A stretch of 64,000 bases of DNA from Pseudanabaena sp. ABRG5-3 (GTDB lineage Bacteria > Cyanobacteriota > Cyanobacteriia > Pseudanabaenales > Pseudanabaenaceae), in assembly GCF_003967015.1 (NCBI RefSeq), contig NZ_AP017560.1, positions 4,338,048 to 4,402,047 of the forward strand, written 5' to 3'. A model generated the notes under the pieces. That model was given only the letters and a program-made list of their open reading frames with translations. It was not told the origin of the DNA and ran no database searches. A program made the position numbers and the translations under genes. Positions 8,677-17,380 of this stretch are shown here, one piece after another (position 1 is the stretch's first letter; each line of letters opens with the position of its first letter).

Positions 8677-9726
8677 TCAATTAACTTCACAAACCCAAGA
8701 AGTACGGACGGATTTAAAATTGGGTGGAGCAGGACAAGAGAACGAGTAACTGCACCAAGTGAGCCTCTGAGGCGCATTTTGATCGATTTCAAGATTTATG
8801 GCAAGGCGTGGAGCTTCGATCACTAATTTAATAGCATTTTCTGGCTCACAAACTCCCCACTCGATCAGATTATTGACTGCGTTGATTAAGGGCAGTGTCG
8901 TACCTGAGAGCGTGCCATCGGGTAATCGCGCAGTGCCATTTTTAATCGTAATTTGGCGATCGTCCCAAGGATAAGTGCCATCGGGCAAACCAAGGGGCGC
9001 AAGGGCATCACTGACCAGAAAAATTTGTTTTTTCATCTGATAGAGCAGTTTGATCATTTCGGGCGAAACATGAATTCCATCAGCGATTAATCCGCACCAA
9101 ACCCGATCGCTTAAAATTGCTTCGCCTAATAACCCCACATCGCGATGATGCAAACTTGGCATGGCATTAAAGGCATGAGTGACCATCGTTGCCCCTTGAG
9201 CGATCGCTGTTCTTGTTTGCTCTGCATTTGCCGTAGAGTGACCTAGACTAACGATGATATGGCGATCGCGTAAATATTGAATCGTTTCCCCTGATGGATC
9301 GAGTTCGGGTGCAAGAGTAACTAGTTTAATAATGTCAGTGTAATCACCTAGTACCCGTCGTAATGTATTGAAATTAAGACGTGATAATAGATATTCTTGC
9401 GGATGTGCTCCACGTTTAGCGGGATGCAAAAAAGGTCCTTCGAGATGGACTCCTAAAATTTTGGCTTCATGAGGATCGGGATGTTGCTTTTGATAGGCGA
9501 TCGCTTCAGCTAGGAAAGATAGCGATCGATGGAACTGCTCAATAGAAGTTGTAACGAGGGTAGGTAAAAAGCCATCTAGTCCTTGTTGATAGAGAAATCG
9601 ACAAATTTCTGGTAACTTAGCGGCGCGATCGCGATTTAAGTCATTAAAAGGAATTCCTAATGCTCCATTAATTTGGAGATCGATCGCTCCTTGAGTAGAA
9701 CAGATAATTGTGCGTAACCCTGTCAT
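8677..9726 (-). CDS. nagA: N-acetylglucosamine-6-phosphate deacetylase, N-terminally short
   Basis: 349 residues; family members usually have ~380. Recognisable: GAIDLQINGA (metal-site strand, with Gln-Asn where many have His-x-His), GVHLEGPFLHPAKRGAH (metal-binding Glu), VSLGHSTAN, VTHAFNAMPSLHHR (substrate His) and LVSDALAPLG with the catalytic Asp. It would remove acetyl from GlcNAc-6-P in peptidoglycan and amino-sugar recycling. The ORF begins only 12 residues before IDLQING, so the first beta strands of the usual N-terminal sandwich are lacking; the frame upstream is open for ~16 codons without a start. The C-terminus is also unusual (three Cys in the last 30 residues). Confidence 0.85.
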   Translation of the reverse strand: MTGLRTIICSTQGAIDLQINGALGIPFNDLNRDRAAKLPEICRFLYQQGLDGFLPTLVTTSIEQFHRSLSFLAEAIAYQKQHPDPHEAKILGVHLEGPFLHPAKRGAHPQEYLLSRLNFNTLRRVLGDYTDIIKLVTLAPELDPSGETIQYLRDRHIIVSLGHSTANAEQTRTAIAQGATMVTHAFNAMPSLHHRDVGLLGEAILSDRVWCGLIADGIHVSPEMIKLLYQMKKQIFLVSDALAPLGLPDGTYPWDDRQITIKNGTARLPDGTLSGTTLPLINAVNNLIEWGVCEPENAIKLVIEAPRLAINLEIDQNAPQRLTWCSYSFSCPAPPNFKSVRTSWVCEVN

Positions 9727-9841
9727 GATTTGGCGATCGCTAAGTATGTTTGGGGAATGCCATAAATTTAATTTTCATTGAATTTATGGGCTGAGCTATG
9801 ATGATCGTAAATATCACTCCAACCTACCTAATTCTAAGCTT

Positions 9842-10426
9842 ATGACAGTTCAATTGCTTACGCAAAACCAGAATAAGTTGGCGAATAAGTTCCTATTGAC
9901 GACCCAGCAATATCATCTCATGCACGAAGCTGGGGTTTTCCAAGAGGGCGATCGCATTGAGCTAATTAACGGAGAAATTACAACCATGTCCCCAATTGGT
10001 AGAAAACACGCTACTTGTGTTGCTCGACTGAATGCAATATTTACTAATCGTCTTTTTGGCAAAGCTATCATCTGGCCACAAAACTCAATTCGTCTACATG
10101 AAAACTCTGAGCCACAACCAGATATTGCCATCTTGAAATTTCGCGATGACTTTTATGAAGAGGGCTTACCAACAGCAGATGATATTTTGTTAATCATTGA
10201 GGTTGCTGATAGTTCCATTGATTATGATCGCGAAGTAAAAGCACCTCTGTATGCGGTGGCGGGAATTCCTGAGATGTGGTTGTTTGATGTGAATAAAAAA
10301 GCGATCGAGGGATATTCGCAACCATCGGCAAATGGATATAAGTTAATTAGGCGTTACGATGAGAATGATACTCTATCAATTCTTGCTTTTCCTGATGTGA
10401 CTTTCAATTGGAATGAATTATTTTAA
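9842..10426 (+). CDS. Uma2-family (DUF820) putative endonuclease
   Basis: 194 residues. It has the restriction-endonuclease-like fold signature of the Uma2 family: RIELINGEI near 38-46, PQPDIAIL (metal-binding Asp, ~94-101), ILLIIEVADSS (Glu, ~117-127) and Y..REVKAPLYA (Lys, ~133-139). Cyanobacteria carry dozens of these, with no settled role. ATG start; divergent from nagA and convergent with the next small gene. Confidence 0.85.
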   Translation: MTVQLLTQNQNKLANKFLLTTQQYHLMHEAGVFQEGDRIELINGEITTMSPIGRKHATCVARLNAIFTNRLFGKAIIWPQNSIRLHENSEPQPDIAILKFRDDFYEEGLPTADDILLIIEVADSSIDYDREVKAPLYAVAGIPEMWLFDVNKKAIEGYSQPSANGYKLIRRYDENDTLSILAFPDVTFNWNELF

Positions 10427-10484
10427 AGTTTAGTAAGAATCTCGCTGACTAATTTTCTAAGTTTAGAGAAGACATATCTCTTAC

Positions 10485-10832
10485 TCATTGCCCCTGCTGT
10501 AGCTTAATTAGGGCTTGAGTTTTGGCAAGGCGTACTAGATGCTCGATAAATTCATAATGCTCCCATAGTAAGCGATCACTTTCATTAAAGCCTTGAGTAC
10601 GATTTTTTTCTAATAGATTATCAATTTCCTGCTGTGCGTCTGGCGCAAGGCGTAAATTCAATACTTCTTGAGGAGATGGAAGTTTGGCTAAAAAGTGCAA
10701 GATTTCTGTCAATCCAGAAAAGCCATTGTTGGGATTAGCATTCATTTCTCGCAACCCTAGCGCCAATATTTGTGGCAGATTATCTTGCACAGTGGTGGCG
10801 ATATCGTCTGGTATGTCTAGGATGATTTGCAT
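10485..10832 (-). CDS. Conserved cyanobacterial protein, antitoxin-like
   Basis: 115 residues, no named domain that I can assign. It begins with an amphipathic IILDIPDDIATTVQ segment and has a conserved-looking C-terminal half (LLEKNRTQGFNESDRLLWEHYEFIEHLVRLAKTQA) of a kind often seen beside mobile or toxin genes in cyanobacteria. No toxin-like ORF is directly adjacent here. Function unknown. Confidence 0.7.
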   Translation of the reverse strand: MQIILDIPDDIATTVQDNLPQILALGLREMNANPNNGFSGLTEILHFLAKLPSPQEVLNLRLAPDAQQEIDNLLEKNRTQGFNESDRLLWEHYEFIEHLVRLAKTQALIKLQQGQ

Positions 10833-11032
10833 GGTTTAGTGATTGGCTATTAATGAATATGATATTCCATTAACAATTATTCCAAGAGAGTGTAAAGGTC
10901 ATTTCAAAAAATTGAATCAATCCTGCTCCTTCTAAAATGAAAAAACTTGCTATTTTGAGTGAGTGTTGTAACAAAATCAATGCGTTCTCAAAATCGTTAC
11001 ATCCACCGAATATCGTCTTCTATTATTTAATT

Positions 11033-11085
11033 TTTCAAACTACTTACTATTTTCAAACTACTTACTATTTTTGAAATCCTTACTG
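11033..11085. repeat. Tandem 18-bp repeats upstream of the nuclease-like gene
   Basis: The unit TTTCAAACTACTTACTAT occurs twice head to tail (11033-11050, 11051-11068) and a third degenerate copy follows (about 11069-11085, TTTTGAAATCCTTACTGA). The array lies 66 bases before the next start codon in an AT-rich 319-base gap. It could be an operator or protein-binding array. Nothing else is seen in the gap. Confidence 0.7.
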
Positions 11086-11150
11086 AGTAAGCCATGAAAT
11101 AATATAAGATAAATATATTATAATTATTAGATATTTACCAAAAAAATTAA

Positions 11151-12401
11151 ATGCAACCTCTATTTAACGGCTATCCACTAACTATATTTCTAAATAATCG
11201 ATATACAGATTTACAAAACCACATTGACTCGCTAACTCCATTAGTGCTTGAAAGAGGACTATCCGTCCTACTAGAAGAGATCGAAAATAAATTTTTCTTG
11301 CAAGTTCCTTTATTAAAAGAAAATGAAATACACGCGGATCATAATGAAGTTTCTGTCATGCAAACTAACTTTGGGCGTTCTACAGCAGATAAAGCAACAA
11401 AATTCACTTTTTTTATACCATTTTTGGGAAATGTAGAATTATTGCAGCATGAACCTTCTTGCACTAATTCACTTAAACTAGAGATTGAAAGAATTGAGCA
11501 AGGTCAAATTATTATTTCAATTACTAAAGCTAATACTCAGTCAAAAGAGATTAAGGAAGAATTAGAGCGAGCGATAAAAAATATTAAGACTTTTTTATCA
11601 TACGTTGAGGATAACGTACAAGGTTTTTATCCGAACAAGCCAGAAATTGAGAGTCATGGGATGCCAGTTACAGGATTTAATTCCGTAGTCTCTGCTACTG
11701 CTAGATATGAGTTGGAGAAAAGGCAAACCAAACTTCAAAAAGATGAAGATATTTTCAAAAATTTAGGTTATCCACTAAAACGAAAAGAATCAACTTTTCC
11801 AGATTATACTGCTGTTCCTTTACAACGAAAAATCCAAAGTATTTCTTTACAGCAGCAGCAATCTGAACCTTCACTTAGTGATGACGACTATGAGGACATA
11901 CTTTTCCTTTTGTCAAATATGTCATTAGTTATAGAAAGATGTCCTGAAGCTTTTATTAAGCTTAACGAAGAATCCCTTAGAATGCACTTTCTTGTTCAGT
12001 TAAACGGTTTATATGAAGGTCAAGCTACTGGAGAAACATTTAACGCAGAAGGCAGAACTGACATTTTAGTTAGAGTCAACAATAAAACTATTTTTATTGC
12101 AGAATGTAAGTTTTGGGATGGAGAAAAAACTGTGACCAACGCTATTAATCAACTATTGAGCTATCTCTGTTGGAGAGATACAAAAGCTGCATTAATTATA
12201 TTTAATAGAAAGTATAACTTCTCCTCTGTGCTCAAAAAAATACCACCAGTTGTTGAAAAGCATCCTAACTATAAAAGTACTATCAAGCTTGAATCAGAAT
12301 CATCTTTTCAATTTATACTTCATCAGAATAATGATATTGAGCGTGAGATAAAATTGGCAGTTTTAGCTTTTAATGTTCCAGTTGTGGCAAACAGTAAGTA
12401 G
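11151..12401 (+). CDS. Putative PD-(D/E)XK nuclease-domain protein, defence-like
   Basis: 416 residues, markedly AT-rich compared with the flanking housekeeping genes. The C-terminal part has a restriction-nuclease-like core: GRTDILVRV (Asp, ~303-311) followed by IFIAECKFWDG (Glu-x-Lys, ~316-326), then an alpha-helical NAINQLLSYLCWRDTKAALIIFN. A middle segment is coiled-coil-like and rich in Glu/Lys. I do not recognise the N-terminal half. The pattern D...E-x-K fits an active nuclease. It is flanked by 18-bp repeats upstream and an IS insertion 20 bases downstream. Role in phage or plasmid defence is inference. Confidence 0.65.
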   Translation: MQPLFNGYPLTIFLNNRYTDLQNHIDSLTPLVLERGLSVLLEEIENKFFLQVPLLKENEIHADHNEVSVMQTNFGRSTADKATKFTFFIPFLGNVELLQHEPSCTNSLKLEIERIEQGQIIISITKANTQSKEIKEELERAIKNIKTFLSYVEDNVQGFYPNKPEIESHGMPVTGFNSVVSATARYELEKRQTKLQKDEDIFKNLGYPLKRKESTFPDYTAVPLQRKIQSISLQQQQSEPSLSDDDYEDILFLLSNMSLVIERCPEAFIKLNEESLRMHFLVQLNGLYEGQATGETFNAEGRTDILVRVNNKTIFIAECKFWDGEKTVTNAINQLLSYLCWRDTKAALIIFNRKYNFSSVLKKIPPVVEKHPNYKSTIKLESESSFQFILHQNNDIEREIKLAVLAFNVPVVANSK

Positions 12402-12421
12402 AGCAATGATATAGCTTACTT

Positions 12422-13483
12422 CTAAGTACAGGACAAAAATTTAATGGAGTTAAAGAAGGCTTGGGAATTGAGATGTAAGTCAAAGATGAAGTGACGCAGG
12501 AAATCAAAACCAAGACGAAAAATACTTTTAGGTAAGCGACCATGTTTTTTAGGTTTGAGGGGATTGATTTGAGCAAGCCAAAGCCCAGAAGAAAAAGCCC
12601 AACATAAAGCCAGAGTTAGTAAAGCAATAAGTTTAGAAAGGCGTTCAGGGTGTTGAATGTGAGTAGCCTCCAAACAAAAGCCACGAGATTTAAAACACCC
12701 AAATAAAGTCTCAATCGCCCAACGCTTAGCATAGTCAGCAATAGCCCTATTATGGTCATGAGCAGTGGCAACAATTAACAAATCACCATCATCAAGACGC
12801 ATAGCCGCAATATAAAGCCAATGTTGCCAAACTAGTCTGGGCTTGGACAATACTTTTGATTGACCAACTTGGAGATCTTGGAAACAAACATCAGCCCGTA
12901 GTTGTTTCTGCCCATCATCAAGCAAGGTGTTTTTGCGAATACGGATACGAAAACGGGTAGATGGGTCACAAAGCAAGTAATCAAACCATTCTTCCCCCAC
13001 AAATTCACGGTCTGCGGTCAAAAAGTCGATTTTGCCGTCTCCAAATATTTCCAGAAATCGATTACACAATTCACATCGTTCACGGGTGTTCGAGTTACCT
13101 TTTTTGTCCAGCATCATCCATACCAACGGGAAGGCGATACCGTGATGCACTACTCCCAAGGTCAGCACATTAAACACCATCTTGCCGAATTTCCAATCGG
13201 TGCGGTCGATGGAAATTACCCATGGTTCGGGTATTTTCATCACTTTGACGACCATTAAAGCGATGCTTTCATAGTCCACTTCAAACTCTCGAAAAAATCT
13301 CTGTAACCGCTTATAGTGCGATTCGACTTTGGCTTTACCACTAAATCCTGTAGCGATTTCGGTTAGGTTTACTGTCTTTACTCGCATTAGTGCAATCAAG
13401 AACATCGATACAAATGCTAGTCTTGCTCCATTCCATTGCAGATGCTCATGCAACTTTTCGCGAAATAGGTTAATCTCTTTCAC
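12422..13483 (-). CDS. IS4-family transposase (copy 1)
   Basis: 353 residues, GTG start. DDE transposase: first Asp in SIDRTDW (~91-97), second Asp in LTADREFVG (~158-166), and the IS4-type YREK signature Y-x2-R-x3-E-x6-K in YAKRWAIETLFGCFK. Nothing is truncated, so it is probably active. The stop codon TAG is the final three bases of the element, inside the terminal repeat; the last residues SCT are coded by TCCTGTACT of that repeat. Confidence 0.95.
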   Translation of the reverse strand: MKEINLFREKLHEHLQWNGARLAFVSMFLIALMRVKTVNLTEIATGFSGKAKVESHYKRLQRFFREFEVDYESIALMVVKVMKIPEPWVISIDRTDWKFGKMVFNVLTLGVVHHGIAFPLVWMMLDKKGNSNTRERCELCNRFLEIFGDGKIDFLTADREFVGEEWFDYLLCDPSTRFRIRIRKNTLLDDGQKQLRADVCFQDLQVGQSKVLSKPRLVWQHWLYIAAMRLDDGDLLIVATAHDHNRAIADYAKRWAIETLFGCFKSRGFCLEATHIQHPERLSKLIALLTLALCWAFSSGLWLAQINPLKPKKHGRLPKSIFRLGFDFLRHFIFDLHLNSQAFFNSIKFLSCT

Positions 13484-13562
13484 AGGGGTTTTATTTGTGA
13501 TGTGGTTATCTTTTATAAAACCCCTTCCTCTCTACTTTTGCAACTTTTTGTCCTGTACTAAG
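12422..13562 (-). mobile_element. IS4-type insertion sequence, copy 1 (1141 bp)
   Basis: The terminal inverted repeats begin CTTAGTACAGGACAAAAA at the transposase 5' side (13562) and CTAAGTACAGGACAAAAA at the other end (12422), one mismatch in 18. One transposase gene fills the element. A second full copy with the same length lies at 45320-46460 in the opposite orientation, and the encoded proteins are identical, so the copies separated recently. Confidence 0.95.
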
Positions 13563-13588
13563 AGCTTACTTATAAAAGTTTTACATGT

Positions 13589-13618
13589 GGCTAGCTGATT
13601 TTATAAAAAAGGCGATCA
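13589..13618. repeat. Short dispersed repeat, copy 1 of 3
   Basis: GGCTAGCTGATTTTAT, a spacer of As, then GGCGATC. Similar copies are at 14416-14452 and 14969-15005. All three lie at borders of the small accessory genes between 13.6 and 15 kb. Confidence 0.6.
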
Positions 13619-13620
13619 CA

Positions 13621-14073
13621 TTATGTTTCAATCGGATCAAGTGATGGCGGATGTAGCCCTGTTTGAATCCAAAATTGCCTTGTACTGCGGATCGAATCAC
13701 CTTCAGGGTAACGCATATCATTTAGATCAAAGCGATCGCAAGTAGCCCTTCCGATTGGTGTCACACCTTTAATTACAGTTCCGCCAGCAGTCCAAATAAA
13801 ATGTTCAGCCCAATCTTGTTTTCGCGGATTGAAAACGGGGACAATTTGTTGTGTTTCTACATCAAACCCAGCTACAAAGTTATATCGCCTCTCATTGCAA
13901 CGACGGCAAGCAAGCGCAAGATTATCAATATCATCAGATCCACCTAGCGAAGCAGGAATGACATGATCAATCGTAAATCGAGATGCACTGAGTCTTTCAG
14001 ATGAGTGACAGTATTCACAAAGAAACCCTGCTCTTTCCCGAATAATTTGTCTAGTTGAATCAGGGATTGGCAT
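13621..14073 (-). CDS. HNH endonuclease
   Basis: About 150 residues. HNH/beta-beta-alpha-metal fold: zinc-ribbon half CEYC (~19-22) and CRRC (~56-59), with the catalytic IDHVIPASLGGSDDIDNLALACRRCNERR between and across them. Such enzymes cut or nick DNA; the biological role here is unknown. Of two possible starts, the ATG at 14073 is favoured over a TTG at 14082. It overlaps the upstream small gene by 14 bases, so the pair is coupled. Pairs of this kind are frequent in cyanobacterial genomes. Confidence 0.85.
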   Translation of the reverse strand: MPIPDSTRQIIRERAGFLCEYCHSSERLSASRFTIDHVIPASLGGSDDIDNLALACRRCNERRYNFVAGFDVETQQIVPVFNPRKQDWAEHFIWTAGGTVIKGVTPIGRATCDRFDLNDMRYPEGDSIRSTRQFWIQTGLHPPSLDPIET

Positions 14074-14302
14074 TTTGAGCAATTAGCATCGCATTCATAT
14101 GTGTAAATATCCGATCTAACTCACCGATCGCTTCTAGTTCCGCAATTTCTTCTAATGCAAGTTCATCTGCTTTCTTTTTGTCTAAAAGTAGTTCCATTCG
14201 ATCTTGTAAGCGATCGCTAAACTTAAACAGACTGAGATCACCAGTTTTCCTAACAGTGATCTCATGGAGAAATAGCGAAGGCTTACTAAGAGTTGTAACC
14301 AT
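14060..14302 (-). CDS. Small partner protein of the HNH endonuclease
   Basis: 80 residues, acidic and helical (KKKADELALEEIAELEAIGELDRIFTHMNAML). No named domain. It is coupled by overlap to the HNH gene; its position upstream suggests an accessory or antitoxin-like partner, which is inference. Confidence 0.65.
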   Translation of the reverse strand: MVTTLSKPSLFLHEITVRKTGDLSLFKFSDRLQDRMELLLDKKKADELALEEIAELEAIGELDRIFTHMNAMLIAQNANP

Positions 14303-14415
14303 AGAATTTCTATAATAGCCTAATATGCAAGTATCATAACATCTGGCATCCGAAAGTATTTATGAGCAAATATCAAAAAGATACTCATCTTTTAGCTACA
14401 AAATTAGGCGATCGC

Positions 14416-14452
14416 GCTTTTAGCTAGCTGATTTTATGTGATAGGCGATCGC
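14416..14452. repeat. Short dispersed repeat, copy 2 of 3
   Basis: GCTTTTAGCTAGCTGATT followed by TTATGTGATAGGCGATCGC. It overlaps the 3' end of the next gene: the stop codon and the last codons of the antitoxin-like protein (SPIT) are read from the repeat on the minus strand. Confidence 0.6.
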
Positions 14453-14679
14453 GCTGGTGGGTAAGGCATCGATTCTATTAATGCTCTTAGAACTTTGTTG
14501 ACTGCTTCTGGAGTAGTGAAAACCTGAGCCACATCCTCATCTAAAACGACAAATCTTAAACTTTGTACTTCACTACGACTAGCAAAGCGATTAGGTTTTG
14601 CCTTCTGATAATCAAAGCTATACTCAGTCAGAAGTTCATCATCAGAATTATTTTTATTTTCAAAGGGAGTTTCGTTCAT
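14434..14679 (-). CDS. Antitoxin-like partner of BrnT
   Basis: About 81 residues (ATG at 14679; a GTG lies three codons upstream). The conserved part is FASRSEVQSLRFVVLDEDVAQVFTTPEAVNKVLRAL. It is not a canonical BrnA by motif but holds that position, overlapping the 3' end of the toxin gene by 20 bases. Its C-terminal residues come from a dispersed repeat, so the end may have been replaced. Confidence 0.7.
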   Translation of the reverse strand: MNETPFENKNNSDDELLTEYSFDYQKAKPNRFASRSEVQSLRFVVLDEDVAQVFTTPEAVNKVLRALIESMPYPPARSPIT

Positions 14680-14938
14680 AGTCTTCACGTTCTTTTCGAG
14701 TAGCTGGACGAGCGCTAATGATACGAATACTATTGGAGCGCTCAGTAAAAGAAATTATTAATAAACGACTTTGGAGCGAGTGACCAATTATGATTTCTCG
14801 ATACTCATTTATGGAATGAGCTGCATCATCAAAGATGACTGCTAGAGGATTATCAAACACAGTCTTGGCTTCCTCAAAGCTAACACCATGCTTTTTAAAA
14901 TTGGCGATCGCTTTTGAATTATCCCACTCAAACTTCAT
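14660..14938 (-). CDS. BrnT-family ribonuclease toxin
   Basis: About 92 residues, ATG at 14938 (TTG two codons upstream). Family marks: FEWDNSKAIANFKKHGVSFEEAKTVFDNP at the N-terminus, then REIIIGHS and LLIISFTERSNSIRIISARPATRKERE. BrnT is a RelE-fold RNase that blocks translation; the antitoxin usually binds it and represses the operon. Toxin-first order and overlap with the following gene fit this group. Confidence 0.85.
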   Translation of the reverse strand: MKFEWDNSKAIANFKKHGVSFEEAKTVFDNPLAVIFDDAAHSINEYREIIIGHSLQSRLLIISFTERSNSIRIISARPATRKEREDYERNSL

Positions 14939-14968
14939 ATTCAAATTATATCTGATTTTTTCATTGTC

Positions 14969-15005
14969 GCTTTTAGTTAGCTAATTCTACGAGAAAGGCG
15001 ATCGC
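14969..15005. repeat. Short dispersed repeat, copy 3 of 3
   Basis: GCTTTTAGTTAGCTAATTCT, then ACGAGAAAGGCGATCGC, upstream of the toxin gene. Its end also forms one arm of an inverted repeat AAAGGCGATCGCT (14994-15006) with AGCGATCGCCTTT (15028-15040). Confidence 0.55.
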
Positions 15006-15091
15006 TTTGAATTTTTAGAAAACTCATAGCGATCGCCTTTATAGTTGATTGACTTTGCTAATTTGCTGACGAGAACTTAAGCAAATATTGA

Positions 15092-15844
15092 TTACACAAC
15101 TGCTTGACTTGCAACATTGCTATCAATTGACTCTCTGAGAGAGCGAACAGTCGCAATCATCGAAACAACATCATTCAATTGGTTAACTGCGGAACCAACA
15201 CCAACACCAGATGCTCCAGCAGCGATCGCCATTGGTGCAGTGATATTGCTCAAACCAGAAGCACACATTACGGGGATGGAAACTGCGCGACTAATGGCAT
15301 GGGCAGCAGCAAGGGTAGGCGATGCCTTTTCGATCGCACCAAGGACACCTGCATGGGTTGGAGCCGAGCTTGTACCACCTTCGGTTTGGATGATGTCTGC
15401 ACCGATCGCTTCGAGTTTCTCAGCGAGGGTAACTTGCTCATCGAGAGGCAAGGTGTGAGGAACGGTGACGGAAATTGCAGTGTGGGGTAGTAATGCTCTG
15501 GTTTCTGCGGTCAAAGCAATGATTTCGGCGGCAGTAAATACACGACCTTGAGCATAGAAACTATCGTAGTTACCGATTTCGACGAGATCAGCACCATTAG
15601 CCACAGCCTCAGCCAACTTGTAAGCTTCGACTGCCGATACACAAATGGGCAAAGAGCAATTAGCCTTAGCGATTGCAATGAGTTCCGCATCAGCCGCAAT
15701 ATCGACAAATGTTGCGCCACCGCGATCTGCGGCTTGCACGACCATTTTCACGGAGTTGCGATCAAAGTTGTGAAGCCCGCTAATAATCTTGAGAGCGCTG
15801 CGGCGGCTAAAGGCGGTTGCTAAGGTAAGGGGTAAACGGGACAT
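15092..15844 (-). CDS. ycf23: DUF561 / Ycf23-like TIM-barrel protein
   Basis: 250 residues. A TIM-barrel-type protein matching the DUF561/Ycf23 family found in cyanobacteria and some plastids: LKIISGLHNFD near the start, GATFVDIAADAELI, LPICVSAVEAYKLAEAVANGADLVEIGNYDSFY and IPVMCASGLSNITAPMAIAAGASGVGVGSAVN (phosphate-binding-loop-like end). Biochemical function is unknown. Monocistronic, facing away from gap1. Confidence 0.88.
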   Translation of the reverse strand: MSRLPLTLATAFSRRSALKIISGLHNFDRNSVKMVVQAADRGGATFVDIAADAELIAIAKANCSLPICVSAVEAYKLAEAVANGADLVEIGNYDSFYAQGRVFTAAEIIALTAETRALLPHTAISVTVPHTLPLDEQVTLAEKLEAIGADIIQTEGGTSSAPTHAGVLGAIEKASPTLAAAHAISRAVSIPVMCASGLSNITAPMAIAAGASGVGVGSAVNQLNDVVSMIATVRSLRESIDSNVASQAVV

Positions 15845-15946
15845 AGTTGTTGTAATCCTAGTTAATTAATTTACTTTATTGCAAATTTTTAGAGCTTGCA
15901 CTCTGTTTCAGCCTATTTTGGATATTTTGACATGGTTGAGAGCTTT

Positions 15947-16054
15947 AATAAGTAGCTGGTCATAATTAAAAACCAGAGCAATAACCTGTGACGCACGCTG
16001 CGCGTGCGTCACAGGTTATTAGGTTTTATATTTAATTGCACCCAGCTACTTATT
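15947..16054. mobile_element. MITE-like element with nested hairpin, family A copy 1
   Basis: 108 bases. Perfect 13-base ends AATAAGTAGCTGG / CCAGCTACTTATT; inside them AATTAAAAACC faces GGTTTTATATTTAATT; in the centre 15980-16020 is a perfect 19-base-arm hairpin around TGC. The outer sequence recurs at 27992 (inverted) and 56259. No coding capacity. It occupies the 440-base gap between the Ycf23-like gene and gap1. Confidence 0.8.
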
Positions 16055-16247
16055 CAAAAAACTTAACTCAACATAGAGAGTAATGAATAAGTATTTTTAG
16101 ACTCCTCAGAGGGACTTGGATCAACACCAGCATATTTTTGGGAAAGAGAATCAAATTTAAAGTTTAAAATTAATCAGCTTTTTATATTCAATCCCTGACA
16201 TATCAAGGGTTTCAAGACATTAGCCCTTAAAACTTAGGCTAGCATGA

Positions 16248-17309
<1,062 letters not shown>

Positions 17310-17380
17310 TTTGCTGATTTTGTAGAAAGTGCCACAAATTAACACAAAGTGATACTTTCTACAAAAATCTCTCTCTGATT

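Larger units (their letters stand above)
12413..13571. repeat. 9-bp target duplication flanking IS copy 1
   Basis: AGCTTACTT is found directly outside both ends of the element, at 12413-12421 and 13563-13571. This fixes the element borders and shows a simple insertion without later end loss. Confidence 0.9.

Noticed and set aside
10981-11090. CRISPR array
   Set aside because: Only two perfect 18-bp units directly in tandem and no spacers; no cas genes in the window.
12902-13258. 118-codon frame on the plus strand inside IS copy 1, repeated in copy 2
   Set aside because: It is exactly antisense to the transposase in both copies and is explained by the identity of the copies.
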